DNA of 64,000 nucleotides from Hermatobates lingyangjiaoensis (taxonomy: Eukaryota > Arthropoda > Insecta > Hemiptera > Hermatobatidae): NCBI GenBank assembly GCA_026182355.1, contig JAPFBL010000241.1, positions 183,501 through 247,500 on the forward strand, given 5' to 3'. A program made the translations under genes and the position numbers. Positions within the stretch are counted from its first letter, which is position 1. Each line of letters opens with the position of its first letter. Shown here one piece after another: positions 23,724 through 34,672 of the stretch. Below the pieces are notes generated by a model. That model was not told the origin of the DNA. It saw only the letters and a list, made by a program, of their open reading frames with translations, and did not search any database.

Positions 23724-23892
23724 TACCGCCCTGTCTTCCTGGGGGACTATTCGCTCTTCGCTCTTCACACCTCCTGATGACGACGATGGTCGAAATATCG
23801 ATGTGAGTTATGTCTGTGTGTTTCCTTCGTTTTGAATTTATTTTATTTTAAAAAAGTCCGCTGGACCGTTTCTTTTAATTATGGTATATATA
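23721..23892 (+). repeat. Family D half element with terminal stem-loop
   Basis: Core CTCCTGATGACGACGATGGT then CGAAATATCGATGTGAG. Ends GTCC-gct-GGAC (23856-23866), cgtttcttttaattatggta, then (TA)n. This is the best-preserved class 2 terminus in the window. Confidence 0.8.
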
Positions 23893-23907
23893 TATATATA
23901 TGTATAT

Positions 23908-24112
23908 ATGATCAGACCACAATCACAGAAGACTAAGATCTTTCAACTGTAACAAGCACTCTTCGTCAGAGTCAAAACCCAACTGAACTAACAAACTGAC
24001 TCTGACAAAGACCGCTTTTTACGGTTGAAAGATCTTAGTCTTTTTTTTCCCCCATTTCATATTGTGGTTTTATCATTGATTTTTATTTAACGTGTTTATG
24101 TTAAATCTTGGT
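23908..24112. repeat. Family A foldback
   Basis: Right arm GACTCTGACAAAGACCGC keeps the frame of the core but has CUGACAA for CUGACGA. Terminal hairpin mutated to tttaacgtgtttatgttaaa, with compensating changes on both strands. Confidence 0.8.
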
Positions 24113-24119
24113 ATGTATG

Positions 24120-24265
24120 CATTTATGTAGCTTTTAGCTATCATAAGTGCAATGATCAAGTTCTGGTTGATCTCTCAAACCAGGAGCATCTCTTCCTGAC
24201 ATCGACGAATGTCGAAATATTAAAGTGAGTCTTTTTCAGTGTTTTTTTTTGTGCTTAAAGAAAGA
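24120..24265 (+). repeat. Ribozyme-like relic, family B/F type
   Basis: CTTCCTGACATCGACGAATG then TCGAAATATTAAAGTGAGTC. The boxes are decayed. Confidence 0.45.
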
Positions 24266-24634
24266 AGCGACACTATCACCTAGATATTTGGACAAATCGT
24301 TGTAGATATCATTAATTAAGACATATACTGGTTGTTCTCGTAAATAAACATGCTAGCAGTTTATAATTTTTGGTTGGTATGTGAAGTGTCCCACTTGATT
24401 TTTCTGATCTTTGTTCCCCATTCTGGATCTTTTCCCCGTTGTTCAAGTGGTTTATATATATCAGTTGTATCTCACAGGAGGTGTCATTAGGGAAAAGAAT
24501 TTAATGTTTTTGATATATCATTGATTCGTATTCTTATCAATGAAATCGTTTATGTTGTTTAATTTCTGTGTTTATTATTCATAATATTTCACGGTACTTG
24601 GTCATTAACATATACTAAAAGTATTAGGAAATAC

Positions 24635-24963
24635 TACTACTACAATAATACTACTACTGCTGCTGCTGCTACAACTATAATACTAGAACCACTACTATTA
24701 CTGCAGCTTCTGCTACTATAATAATAATAATAATACTTCTGTTACTATACTACTACTTCTGCTGCTGTTACAACTATGTTATACTACTACTGCTTCTGAT
24801 ACTATAATACTACTACTACTGCTGGTGTTACAACTATAACAGTTATAATACTACTTCTACTACTACTATTACTATAATACTACTGCTAGTGCTGGTGTAG
24901 CAACTATAACAATTATAATACTACTACTAATACTACTACTGCTACTATAATACTACTACTACT
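24635..24963. repeat. (ACT/ATA)n trinucleotide-rich tract
   Basis: Over 300 bp of imperfect actact, ctgctg and ataata triplets with repeated gttacaactata segments. Confidence 0.9.
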
Positions 24964-25042
24964 AAGATTTGCCCCGAGTATCTTGAAACCTCTTCACACC
25001 ACTGTGGTAATCTGTACCTAACCTCACTACAATCATCCAAGA

Positions 25043-25180
25043 GTCACTTTTCAATATTTCCGTAATGGCGGTCGAAATATTGAAAAGTGAGTCTTTGTTG
25101 TGTTTCAGTTTATGGGTCACTGCTTATTTTAATTGTTATCTGTCCTGCCGGACCGTTTTTCGTTTATCATGGTATATATA
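25043..25180 (+). repeat. Family E element with terminal stem-loop
   Basis: Two abutting inverted fragments around ccgtaatggcggtc, then GAAATATTGAAAAGTGAGTC. Terminal GTCC-tgcc-GGAC at 25142-25153, followed by cgtttttcgtttatcatggt and TA. Confidence 0.7.
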
Positions 25181-25184
25181 TATA

Positions 25185-25386
25185 AAAAGATTTCACATAA
25201 ACGCGTTAAATAACAATCAATGATTAAACCACAATATGAAATGGGAAAACAAGACTAAGATCTTTCAACCATAACAAGTGATCTTCGTCAGAGTTGGCTT
25301 TTTTTTTTACTCTGACGAAACCGGTTGTTACGGTTGAAAGATCTTAGTATTGTTTTTCCATTTCATATTGTTGTTTGATCATTGAT
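25185..25386. repeat. Family A foldback
   Basis: Both arms present. The right-arm core reads CTCTGACGAAACCGGTTGTT ACGGTTGAAAGATCTTAG with a 2-base loss in hairpin II. Confidence 0.85.
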
Positions 25387-26439
25387 ATGTATATGTGTAT
25401 ATTACATGAGAAATAGAGTGCACACTCTGGTGGATTGTTTACTGTATACAAGGCGGTAGTAGTGCGTTGTGTTGGGCAATGAGCACAGAGAACGTGTCAT
25501 CTCTAATTGACTCCCTTACATAACCCCACTTATTGCATAACCTCCTCCTGTCTTTCATGATATTAAATATTGACCATAGTAGTAAGTTTCCATACGCACA
25601 AGAAAACACGTGGAAAAACTCTTTTATCTTCCTTTTCTAATTTATTACATTTTCTTATCTCCCTTTAGTCTAACAAATATCTGATAATTTTTTTAATCAT
25701 CCCTGTTAACTAACTAAACTTTTCTTAAAAAGGTAAAAAAAATTTTTTCTTTTTTTATTTCTTTCTGATGGTTTTAAAACTTAATTAATATTTCTTTTTT
25801 AATTCTTCGAGAGAAAAGTGAACGGAAGAGTAAAATGATAAAAGTTTAATGAATTGTTGATAAAAGGAATTTTGCCGTTCCACTGGAATGGATTATGATT
25901 AGTTTTTGGTTTAGGTCTCTTGCTTTTAAAAGGACCTTTTAATTTATATCAGAAGAATTAAATTAATTTTAATTCTATAGTCCCATAGAGCCCAATTTTC
26001 TTCTGCGAACAAATTGGGTTAAATAAATACTACAAATGATGATAGCGTGAAACCCATCTTTTTGACTGAAGAAAAAAAGGAATATGTAAAACAAATATCC
26101 AATAATGTGACCTTTTACAAACATTAAATGAAAAATCCGTAATTCCGTTTATCACTCTTTATATAAGTTGAAGGAATTTACAAAAAACAGTATTTACGTA
26201 CCCAAGAAATCTACTGAACCACAAAGTCTAAAATTATTAGTAACTGAAGAAATGCCATGCTTCATATTTACCCAATGGGTAAATATATAGACATTGAAGT
26301 AGACTTCACAGAAGGGGTATGTGACTAAAAGACCTTTCGAGTGCTGATAACAACCAAGATATCATTACTTTAAAGTCCTTTGACCTTTATAGTTTTATAT
26401 TATTAATATCTCTCTCTCTCGCTCGCTCGCAAGCTATAT
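25387..26439. other. Intronic, no assignable feature
   Basis: AT-rich sequence with no repeat family or exon signal recognised. Confidence 0.4.
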
Positions 26440-26561
26440 ATAACAAGAATTGACAATAAACACTTGAAAAAACAATCTATGTTAAAACCACAATAAGAAA
26501 AGAGACAAAAAGGCTAAGATCTTCGTCTTTTTTTTTTCTCTTTTCTAATTGTTGTTTGGAC

Positions 26562-26566
<5 letters not shown>
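26440..26566. repeat. Family A foldback, heavily decayed
   Basis: Still shows aaaccacaataagaaaagag and ctaagatcttcgtctttttt, with the core deleted. Confidence 0.6.
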
Positions 26567-26624
<58 letters not shown>

Positions 26625-26634
26625 ATATATATAT
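26567..26634. repeat. (TA)n microsatellite
   Basis: The minus-strand PLE fragment ends in this tract. Confidence 0.95.
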
Positions 26635-26830
26635 TAGTATATTTAGGAAGCAGTCCTTCATTTATACAGGTTTGATTAAATAATACGCCATATTTACGGT
26701 TGATTAGTTTCCTTGTGTATTTCTCAAGGGATCTGAATAATCTTCTTGTACAAACATCTAAATTGAATAGAACATTTCCAATGGTTTCATTGTATTTACA
26801 TCTTGCATTTACACTAATTTTTACTATTGT
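26635..26830 (-). pseudogene. PLE ORF N-terminal fragment
   Basis: Minus-strand frame contains FNLDVCTRRLFRSLEKYTRK, then the conserved NQTCINEGLLPKYTNI, where it runs into (TA)n. It lies directly downstream, in the same sense, of the GIY-YIG coding region and its ribozyme-like segment, so it reads as the start of a second head-to-tail copy. The polymerase domain is absent. Confidence 0.7.
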
Positions 26831-26898
26831 CACAACAGTCACAACTAGTACTATTACTATTACTACTACTACTATTATCACTACTACTATTTTCACTA

Positions 26899-26943
26899 CT
26901 ATCGACATGTTTCGACTGCTCGTCAGTCATCTTCTGGATAAGG
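26899..26943 (-). ncRNA. Hammerhead-like core after the PLE coding region
   Basis: Minus strand: stem I UUAUC/GAUAG (5 bp, one G-U), box CAGAAGA (consensus CUGANGA, one change), hairpin GACUG-acgag-CAGUC, GAAA, short stem III CAUG, U, then C at the cleavage position. The box change probably weakens or kills activity. Confidence 0.55.
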
Positions 26944-27099
26944 AGGTTCTTTGCTGAGTTGTTGGTATTTACTGCAGTTTTTGATCAGCTACGAGTGGTC
27001 TAATGGTGGGTTTCGGTAATCAGTTTCTGATTGGCTGGTTGTAGGGATGGAGAGGGCATGGTTATGCAGGTACTGTTATCTGGTGGCCAGCAGATGAAG

Positions 27100-27827
27100 T
27101 TATTGGGCCAAGAGCTTGAGCACCCTGCTACTACTATTAAGTTGAGTGTTGAGAGTCGGTTTCCTTTCCTGTATTAAAATGGCTTCCAGAATTAGCAATT
27201 TTTGTGGATCCTTTTCCTTTAGTATGATTGTTGTATTATTCACAAGGTCTTCCCTTCGAATATTGGTTTTATGAATAGATTCAGCATGGTTTCGAGGAGC
27301 ACCTCCGGCTAAGTGCATAGTAAGTCTCCGTGATAGGGAAGTAGTAGTCATGCCAATGTACGAATTGTTACGGGTTTCACAGTCCCCGGTTCGACAAGTG
27401 TATTCGTACACTAGGCCTGCTTCCTTCAACGGAGAGTCCTTGGGCTGGTTGTTGTTCCTCATGATTAAGTTTCTTATTGTTGGGCCCTGTAGTATATGTT
27501 GAGTTCTATACGATCTTGGGGGTTGGTACATTTTACATTATTCTGGATGATGTTTTTTAAAATCCTCTCGTCTGTTTTATAGTGGTCACTGAATTGATTT
27601 TTGTAATATATTTTGTGCGTGGTGCCTGTAGGTTCAGTTTCTTCGTTTCGAGTATTTTTCTTGGTCAGGTATTGCCGTAATAATTCTTCGAACAATCCAT
27701 TGGGGTACCCATTATTTATTAGCGCCTGTTTGATGGTTGCAATGTCTTGGTGGAACATCTGCCAATTAGAGGCTATCTTGAAGGTTCTTTGGATGAGGGC
27801 TTTAACAGTATTTTAACAGTTTAACTT
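27100..27827 (-). pseudogene. PLE reverse-transcriptase C-terminus and GIY-YIG endonuclease, frameshifted
   Basis: Two overlapping minus-strand frames make one gene. The upstream frame (27827 to about 27500) holds the post-polymerase region, with KIYYKNQFSDHYKTDERILK typical of PLEs. The frame then shifts near 27500, and 27531-27100 holds the endonuclease: VYEYTC at residues 41-46, a second Cys at 51, YIG at 58-60, SRRLTMH at 67-73 with the expected Arg and His, and LILEAIL with the expected Glu. The stop is natural. The 5' side is cut at about 27827 beside (TA)n, so the polymerase core is missing. PLE proteins copy their RNA at a nicked target; the GIY-YIG domain makes the nick. This locus is dead because of the truncation and frameshift. 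Confidence 0.85.
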
Positions 27828-27848
27828 TAACAGTATATATATATATAT

Positions 27849-27960
27849 ATACTTGAAATAAACAGTGACACATAGACTGAAACATAACAAAAGACTTACT
27901 TTTCAAAATTTCGACCGTAATGGCGGTCGTCCTCAGGAGAAGAAGTGAATTTTGGACATT
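27849..27960 (-). repeat. Family E half element
   Basis: Minus strand: CTCCTGAGGACGACCGCCAT then TACGGTCGAAATTTTGAAAA. CUGAGGA box, perfect GACCG/CGGUC hairpin and GAAA. Flanked by (TA)n. Confidence 0.75.
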
Positions 27961-27974
27961 TATATATATATATA

Positions 27975-28115
27975 TATACAATTAAAAGAAACGGTTCAGC
28001 GGACTTTTGTAAATAAAATAAAATCAAAACGAAGGAAACACACAGGAAGACACAGACATAACTCACATCGATATTTCTGTGTGTTTCCTTCGTTTTGAAT
28101 TTATTTTATTTATAT
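27975..28115. repeat. Family D foldback, core deleted
   Basis: Left arm carries the antisense terminal stem-loop gttcagcggac (27992-28002) and body to actcacatcgatatttc; right arm is ctgtgtgtttccttcgtttt. The ribozyme core is gone. Confidence 0.75.
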
Positions 28116-28118
28116 ATA

Positions 28119-28250
28119 TATACTTGAAATAAACAGTGACACATAGACTGAAACATAAAAAAAGACTTACTTTTCAATATTTCGACCGTAATGGCGTTCA
28201 TCCTCAGGAGAAGAAGTGAATTGACGGAGGGACGACAGTCAACTCAATAT
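28119..28250 (-). repeat. Family E half element
   Basis: As 27849-27960, with CTGAGGATGAACGCCATTAC in the core, which reduces hairpin II pairing. Confidence 0.7.
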
Positions 28251-28900
28251 ATATATAATATACAAAGTCAACATAACACATAATCACAATAAGGGAGGTT
28301 ATCGAAAGGTAGTGGGCATGGTGAGGTTTCCCCAAGGTCTTGGTTGCCTTCCATCCGTCGTTTGCATCTGGGAAAGTAATTATATTGACTTGTTTACCTC
28401 TCCCAGACTGGTTAAGTCTTCTGACTGCCTTCATACAGTTTTAAAATTCTCGTAAATCCTCCGCTCTGGCTGTTAATACTGGGTTGTTTTTCTAGGATAT
28501 AGATGACTTCCAAAATTTGTAATCTGGTATGATCATGTTTCTGTTACAACATGGTATTAGAACAGGAACATGACAATGATCAAGTGGCGAAGTGTCAGGC
28601 TAGAATATCACGTATTTACCATTAAATTGAAATCAGGTCATTAGTAACATTGCATTTGTTTCTAAATGCACATTTAGACACTAAATCTACTTTAGATGTA
28701 TCTCTGTTTGTTAATCCGACTTGTAATCCAATCTGGGTTTCTGTAGAAGTTCCCAAATTTAAATGTTGTTTTAAGTACATGAACATTAAAGCAGTCATTA
28801 AATGAAAGACGAAGGCTGTTAGTCAGTTTGCAGAGTCATGTAATAAATGTATATGGTCGACTTCCTCATCTTAATATGTTTAAAGTGTATGATAGGCCAG
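28251..28900. other. Possible remote PLE or other retroelement remnant
   Basis: The minus-strand frame 28434-28204 reads MKAVRRLNQSGRGKQVNIIT and beyond; it starts beside family E and may be a degraded coding fragment. The family cannot be named. Confidence 0.25.
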
Positions 28901-28921
28901 TGTGAAAAAATACAAAAAAAA

Positions 28922-29200
28922 ATCGGGAAGACGATCCAAGCTGGACACAATACGAGTTCAAAATCGAACAAGAGTAACAGAAAGAGTAAAGTAACACTTA
29001 CAAACTCAAATTATCAGGCAAATCCATCTTGAGGAGAAAAGAGAGAAGGATACCAAGCACGTTGTAGATAGACGCAACGTCCACTAAAACGGTTACCTGT
29101 CTTCTTCTCTGTTTTCTCCTGAAGACGAATTACACGAAAATTTTTCAGTTTTTGTATTTCTTTACTTTGTGTGTTATTCTTCTTCAATTTTGAACTCGTA
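28922..29200. repeat. Family H foldback
   Basis: Left arm antisense (acaaactcaaattatcaggc, ttgaggagaaaag); right arm sense TCTCCTGAAGACGAATTACA then CGAAAATTTTTCAG. The intact CUGAAGA box pairs with GAAA across a weak hairpin. Confidence 0.7.
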
Positions 29201-30767
29201 ATATAGATAAGTAAGAAGATGTAAGATTCTCAAGTTTTCGTCAAATTCAAAGCGTTACGTAGTTGTTCTTAACTCGTTCAGTTCACTATGTGAAGTGTCT
29301 CCCGTATTTTTTTTCTGAGGAATTGTTCTGTTGATAAGGTTTCCTCATTGTTGACTGACTATATTGTAAACACTTCTAAGATACGTTTATCTTGTTTTAA
29401 CGAGAGACCTTCATTATTATCTTTTTCATCTATTCAATTATTTCTTCCATCTCAACTGTTTTACGGATCATTTCAACTGTTATTTCTTTCAATATAATTA
29501 TTACAGAATAATTGCATATTTAACAAAGATTTATAAATCCCAGCAGGTTGATTGACATTACATCACTCTCCACTTTCCCATCAGTTAGACTTGACATTCC
29601 CTGTAGTTCCATTTATTTTACTGCCTTCCAATATTTCCAGAGTGCAAACCAATTTAGTTATATTTGTTCTAAAATTTAGATAAAGTATAGCAAATCAGAT
29701 ATAGTTCCAAACATTTTTCTTGCTTTAAGTCCCCGGTACTCTTTTCTTGATTTTTCTTGTAAATGTTTGTGTTCATTTATTTGTCAAAACGTGCTGTCAA
29801 ACTTGCATTACTGATGCAGAAAAGATGTATTTTTTTGTATTTTTCACATAATAAGATGTTCTGTCAAGAAAACCTCTGAAGTTATTAATACAAATGCGAG
29901 TTTGTTGTGCATAATTGTATTTGTTTTGCTCTAAAATAGATCTGTTTTACACTGTGATTCGTTGATAAGCGCCTATAGTGACTTGGCATGTGAGAAGTGG
30001 GTTTCAAGGGGGATTCTGATGCCTAAGCAAAGTGGGCCTTTGGAGCTCGCCTCTCCTTGTTAGTCAGCAGCATTCCAAGCTGGAGGTAATTCCGAGTGGG
30101 GAGAGAGAGCAAGCGATTATATTAATAGAAGCCGCTTGCCAAGGTCCCCTGCTATTCCTAGACTACCAGCCCACAATTCTCTTCCTACTTGTTTACTTAT
30201 ACACTCTTTTAAGTCCCTGTTGAATCAACCGATCCCACCTGCTCTGCTGTCAAACTGATGATTGCAACTTGCATCGGAATCCCGCTAGTGTCCTTAACCC
30301 ATTATATTCCACTATCCTCATTTGAGGACAGTCCATAAAAGCACAAATACTTTTTAAACGCCTATATTTTGGATAGTTTAACAGATATGCATCATTTACT
30401 GGCATTCTAGTTTGTTAGGTTACCATTGATACGAGAAATAAATAATGAAAACAGCCTTCAAGAGGTTGTTATTTTAGTAAAAAAAAAATTGGTAATATGA
30501 ATTAATTAATAAGTTCAGAAGTTTTCTTGGTAAAACATCTATCTAATGTGGAAAATACAAAGCAATCCTGATTCAATTATCAGAAATTAAAATTATACGA
30601 AAAATTTATTCCTAAGATGGCCTGTGATAAGCAAAGTCCTTTTGAAATAGTAAATATTTATCTTTTCTGCATCAGTAAAGCAAGTTTGATAGTATAACAT
30701 TCTTTGATGTATGTAACTTAGGTCTTCACTCAATTAACAGAGAAGCTCCTGCTTCAATAGGGAAGCT
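29201..30767. other. Intronic; GC-richer block at 29960-30240
   Basis: Mostly AT-rich. 29960-30240 is of higher complexity and contains gtgataa/gataag-like motifs. It has no splice-bounded frame that fits the host gene. Possible conserved non-coding sequence. Confidence 0.3.
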
Positions 30768-31159
30768 AGGGGTCAGGTTAGCACAGTGGTAACGTACTCT
30801 TCCTCTGGACTGGTAGAACTGGAGTTCAATACCCACTCACGTGAGAGGTAAATATATCTTAGCAAGTCGTCCCTTGGAGAAGACGTTAAGCCCGTTTTGA
30901 TCTTCGCGTTCCTCGGCATTTTGTGCCATAACCGCTTAGTCAAGAGAAGACGTTAAGCCGTCGGTCCCGCGCCAGTACGATGTCAGGTATTCGTTAAAGA
31001 CTTTAACTTTTACTCGAAATGCACTTGAGTTAGGAAAAATTTAGGACTCCCAATTTAGAATCTGTAGAATCACTGATCAAACAAAAATCCGGTAAAAGGC
31101 TGACGTTATCACCCTCTAGGCGATCTGTTTAAACAATAAAAAAAAATAAAAATAAAATA
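30768..31159 (+). mobile_element. tRNA-derived SINE, long form
   Basis: A box ttagcacagtggtaac, B box ggagttcaatacc, body, then gccg-type tail ending gtttaaacaat and A-rich aaaaaaaataaaaat. An extra 54-bp block (cgttttgatcttcgcgttcc to cgcttagtcaag) sits between two copies of agaagacgttaag. Confidence 0.85.
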
Positions 31160-31744
31160 TGCACTCGGTAAAGGTCTCCACGCAAAGATATTTCGTTAAA
31201 GTGGAACGTTCGCAGGATTGAAATTCTATTTGTGCAAGTTACCAAGTATTTGAATAAAGTTAACTTGATATTGATATTGATTATACAGGTGAGTTATTTC
31301 TCACTTGGCTTTTACAAAATAGTTGAAAAAAAGAAGTAGAATTTAAGTGTGTTGAAAGCGGGGCAGCATGGTTTTATAAAGTTTTGTGAATAGTTTATAG
31401 AGAGGCTGTAAATGGAGAGGAGAGGAACTGGGCTGGGGATTACGACCATCCTCAATAGAGGGCATATTACTCGAGTTTTAAGTGCAGGCTGTAATTAGGG
31501 AAGAGCTCTCGCTCCGCTTATTACAGCCCTGTCATTGGCCAATTCACACGATGAGTGTCGACCCACGACTTCTGTCTTGTGTCCTCCAAAACACTTTTTT
31601 AAAATCATACCATCTATTCTGGAAATCTTGCAACAAATACTTTACAACAAATCAAATATTATTAAAACACCATTTACTAGGTACTTAAAAATTATAGATA
31701 CTTTTTTATTTCTAATGACTGCACTTTTTACTTTTTAGTGTTTT
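31160..31744. other. Intronic; GC-richer block at 31330-31620
   Basis: Contains tcattggccaatt (paired CCAAT boxes) and ggggattacg (homeodomain-type site). About 0.6 kb upstream of exon 2. A regulatory role is only a guess. Confidence 0.3.
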
Positions 31745-31972
31745 AGAGGCGGACTATTTATTATTTGGGACCCATTATAATAATGGATGAACCATTGGGA
31801 GTCCTAAGTGGTAGGACTAAGTAGGACTCTTTAAAGAGTATCTGAAAACGCACAAGTTCAATAGACAGATTAACGTTCGAAGTGAACCTCGTTAAGTGAA
31901 TAAAACGAGGCCAGAGTGGGTATTGAACCCTGGATCTACCTGTTCAAAGACCACTATGTTAAATTTGACCCT
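31745..31972 (-). mobile_element. tRNA-derived SINE, decayed
   Basis: Minus strand still shows aggttcaatacccactctgg and cctcgttttattcac. The 3' tail is short. Confidence 0.65.
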
Positions 31973-32184
31973 GTACAAAAAAACTGTACGTAGTAACTTT
32001 GTCTATACTTTTTAGGTTTTATAACAAATTTATAACTGATTTAACTAACTGCACAAACCAAGTCAATAAAAAATATGGAACAACATACATAGCTTAAATA
32101 GAGAGAGTGGGTAGGAAATGATTTTTTTTTAATTCTGGACTTCAGAAATGGAAATTAAAATACTTAGATATTTTCTTTATAGAG

Positions 32185-32325
32185 TACGATGGTAAGGAGA
32201 CGTTTGTGCTTGCTGTAAATATGCAAGATAAGGAGGACCAGAGTCACCCAGTTGTTTCGTGTTTGCCTCTGCAGGAGGCTTTTACTCTGGTTCTTGATTT
32301 GTTATGCGCTAGGTGGAAAAAAAAG
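32185..32325 (+). CDS. Candidate coding exon 2 of the host gene
   Basis: Preceded by a pyrimidine-rich acceptor (ttttctttatag, ag) and ended by AAG/gtgagc, a near-ideal donor. It encodes 47 codons, YDGKETFVLAVNMQDKEDQS and onward to LDLLCARWKKK, in phase 0 at both ends. Exon 1 also ends in phase 0, so the join reads VVIQ-YDGKETFVLAV, a plausible beta-strand, turn, strand start of a globular (perhaps ubiquitin-like) domain; that fold is a guess. The mixed residue composition contrasts with the Phe/Ile/Tyr-rich chance frames nearby. The phase-0 join needs the second of two tandem AGs; use of the first would break the frame unless another exon lies between. A SINE fragment begins right after the donor. 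Confidence 0.6.
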
Positions 32326-32500
32326 GTGAGCACAGCGTCCCATAGAGAGGATGTTAAAACGTTAGTACCCCGAACCTTTACAATTTCAGGTACTCGTTAA
32401 AGGTCCCTGTTCTGAGTACAATTGAGTTGTACAGAATATAGGGCTCCCAATGTTGAGTGTTCATTGTATGGTATCACAAAGGGCTAATGTTCGGCCTAAG
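32326..32500 (+). mobile_element. SINE fragment, headless
   Basis: From about 32336 the sequence follows the SINE body: gtcccatagagaggatgtta, caggtactcgttaaaggtcc, gggctcccaatgttg. The tRNA head is absent. Confidence 0.65.
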
Positions 32501-32614
32501 AGTGTTTTCTTGTAGGACTACCATTGCAACTTAACCTAAATATGTGAGATCCCCTTCAGCACTAACAGTGGAGATCGTGCATGTTGACGTGAAATTCAGT
32601 TCAAACCATTTAAT

Positions 32615-32769
32615 AATAAGAAGATTTCACATAAACACGTGAAATAACAATCAATGATCAAAACCACAATAAGAAATGGGAAAACAAGGCTAAGATCTTT
32701 CAACCGTAACAAGCGGTCTTCGTCAGAGTTGGGTTTTTTGACTCTGACGAAGATCGCTTGTTACGTTTT
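32615..32769 (-). mobile_element. Family A foldback with 12-bp target duplication
   Basis: Flanked by aaaccatttaat at 32603-32614 and 32770-32781. In the minus sense it is 5' truncated inside the ribozyme hairpin (stops at cgcttgttacg) and keeps an intact 3' terminal hairpin. The direct copy of the core, GACTCTGACGAAG, is therefore incomplete, while the antisense-arm copy is complete. Confidence 0.85.
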
Positions 32770-33488
32770 AAACCATTTAATGTTTAATAAATACCATTAA
32801 ATAGAATTATAACATGGATTTGAGTGAGAGCGAAGTTTAAACTGAATGGATTTTCATTTATTGCTCATTTATGAAATTATGCATTCTGGTAGTTGAATTT
32901 GTCATATACATTCATAAATAATGTTTAACATTTTGATTAGAACTTGCACTCGTTTCGAAGCAAACAAAAACCAGATATCCATGGACTTTAAAAGACAGAC
33001 AAATCCAAGCAATCAATCCATCAGGAAAGGTCGAATTTACTTCCCCATCCCCATCTTGGTTGTCTTCCAAGTGTGTTGGCGGTTAAATCCCACTGACAAA
33101 TGACAAAATAAGAGTAGCATGATTACAATGGGATGAGTTGTTATTTGCTTGAACGCCTACACTTTGATGATATTCACTCTTGAGTGCTGTTCTAGGATTG
33201 CGACTCATTTAGTAATTGGCAGCTATTTTAGCTAAAGGTGTGTCATATTACTCGATTCTTCATCCGGAAGTCTAGAGCATGAAACACGGAATCTTATTGG
33301 AGTAGGGATCTTTAATAAACAAGTACTTGACAATACATTCCTATGACCTTATGGTACTATGACCTTACGTTCTTAACGATCGTGTGAACCAAAGTTTCCA
33401 ACACGCATATAAAGATTCTAGGTTTCGGCCCTAACCAAGTTGTGAGCCTTTATTTTTCAGGTTTCCGGTAAGAATGCAGCCTCTAAAA

Positions 33489-33846
33489 CAGTGTTTCCCA
33501 AAGTGGGCGGTACCGCCCCCTGGCGGCGGTGCTTTGATATCGGGGGGGCGCTAATGCAAAAAGGAGTGGGGATTCTATTTCCATAAATTGAAAATTTCAT
33601 GCAATATAATTTCTAAATTTAAGTGAAAACACCACATGTAAACTTCTAGGAAAAGGTTTCTTAAAATTATTTGTTTTGATAATTTATTTTTATGTTAAAA
33701 GTATATTCTCATCTAAGTTTCTTTTATTGTATGTTAATTCTTTTGCAGAAATATGCTTTGAAACAATACATATCTTGGATTATAAATAAATATTCGATTA
33801 GTCATTATATTAATTTTATTATTAAAGTGTTACTCATTTCTTTAAA
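33489..33846 (+). mobile_element. hAT-type element, left part
   Basis: Left end cagtgtttcccaaagtgggc and following bases match the complete copy at 44353-44786. The right end is missing. It carries an extra gtaccgccccctggcggcg near the end that the other copy lacks. Confidence 0.75.
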
Positions 33847-34299
33847 AGAAAGCAATAAAGTAAAATATTATAACTTACTTACAGATTGAAATTATTGATA
33901 TAAATGTGTCTGTGCTTCTGACAATGGCTGAGGAAAACAAATCCCTTTAAAAGGTTTAAGTTGTAAAGAAACGAGGTACTGCAAATAAACTGTTTACAGT
34001 GCCGATACCATGGGGCAAAACAATTCGTGTTTTGCCTTCTCCCAGACACGTGTACTCTATTAGCCTCTATTGAATTCATTCTGGCCCCCAAGAGGTATTT
34101 ATAGTATTCTTAGACATGATAACTAGTAATATATAATCAATCAGCGATATATAATCAAATATGTTTAACCAATCTCTGATATAAAATAATATATATATAA
34201 TCAATTAGTGATATAAAATTAAATATATATAATTATAGTTTTTTTATATATATAATTATAATTATAGTTGTTATTATATATAATAATAGTTTGATGGGT

Positions 34300-34575
34300 T
34301 TTTGGTTTAGGTATTAAAAAAACTTCTTTTTCAAGGTTTCGGACATATATTTATATCTTCCTCAGGGCTAAAAACATTGATACATTCAGCACAATTATTA
34401 AAACTAAATTATTAGCAAATAATAGCAAACAATACACCCAATTTAGTTGTAATAATTGTGCTGAATGTATCAATGTTTTAGCCTTGAGGAAGGCATACAT
34501 ATTTGTCGAAACGTTGGCAAAGAAGTTTTTTTTAATATCTAGACCAAAAACCCACAAAAATCTCAAACCCTTAAA
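34300..34575. repeat. Family K foldback
   Basis: Left arm: tttttggtttaggtatt, tcaaggtttcggacatatat, cttcctcagggct. Right arm: gccttgaggaaggcatacat, tgtcgaaacgttggcaaag. Inner arms include acattgatacattcagcaca. The right core is UUGAGGA, hairpin, GAAACGUUGG. Confidence 0.8.
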
Positions 34576-34587
34576 ATCATATATATA

Positions 34588-34672
34588 TGATTAAACCATA
34601 ATAAGAAATGGGAAAACAAGACTAAGATCTTTCAATCGTAACAAGCGGTCTTCATCAGAGTCAAAATTTTTA
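34588..34672 (-). repeat. Family A single arm
   Basis: Core on the minus strand is CTGATGA (from tcatcagag), hairpin, TTGAAAGATC, a base-compatible variant. No second arm. Confidence 0.75.

Larger units (their letters stand above)
2019..32184 (+). other. Intron 1 (inferred)
   Basis: Bounded by donor gtaaat at 2019 and an acceptor at about 32182-32184 (ttttctttatagag). About 30 kb, filled mainly by the repeats listed separately. It could hold further small exons that I cannot see. Confidence 0.5.

Noticed and set aside
23721..23892. Complete canonical hammerhead in families B, C, D, E and F
   Set aside because: The two catalytic boxes and hairpin II are present, but no stem III with a cleavage base can be drawn in these families. 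I call them ribozyme-like only.
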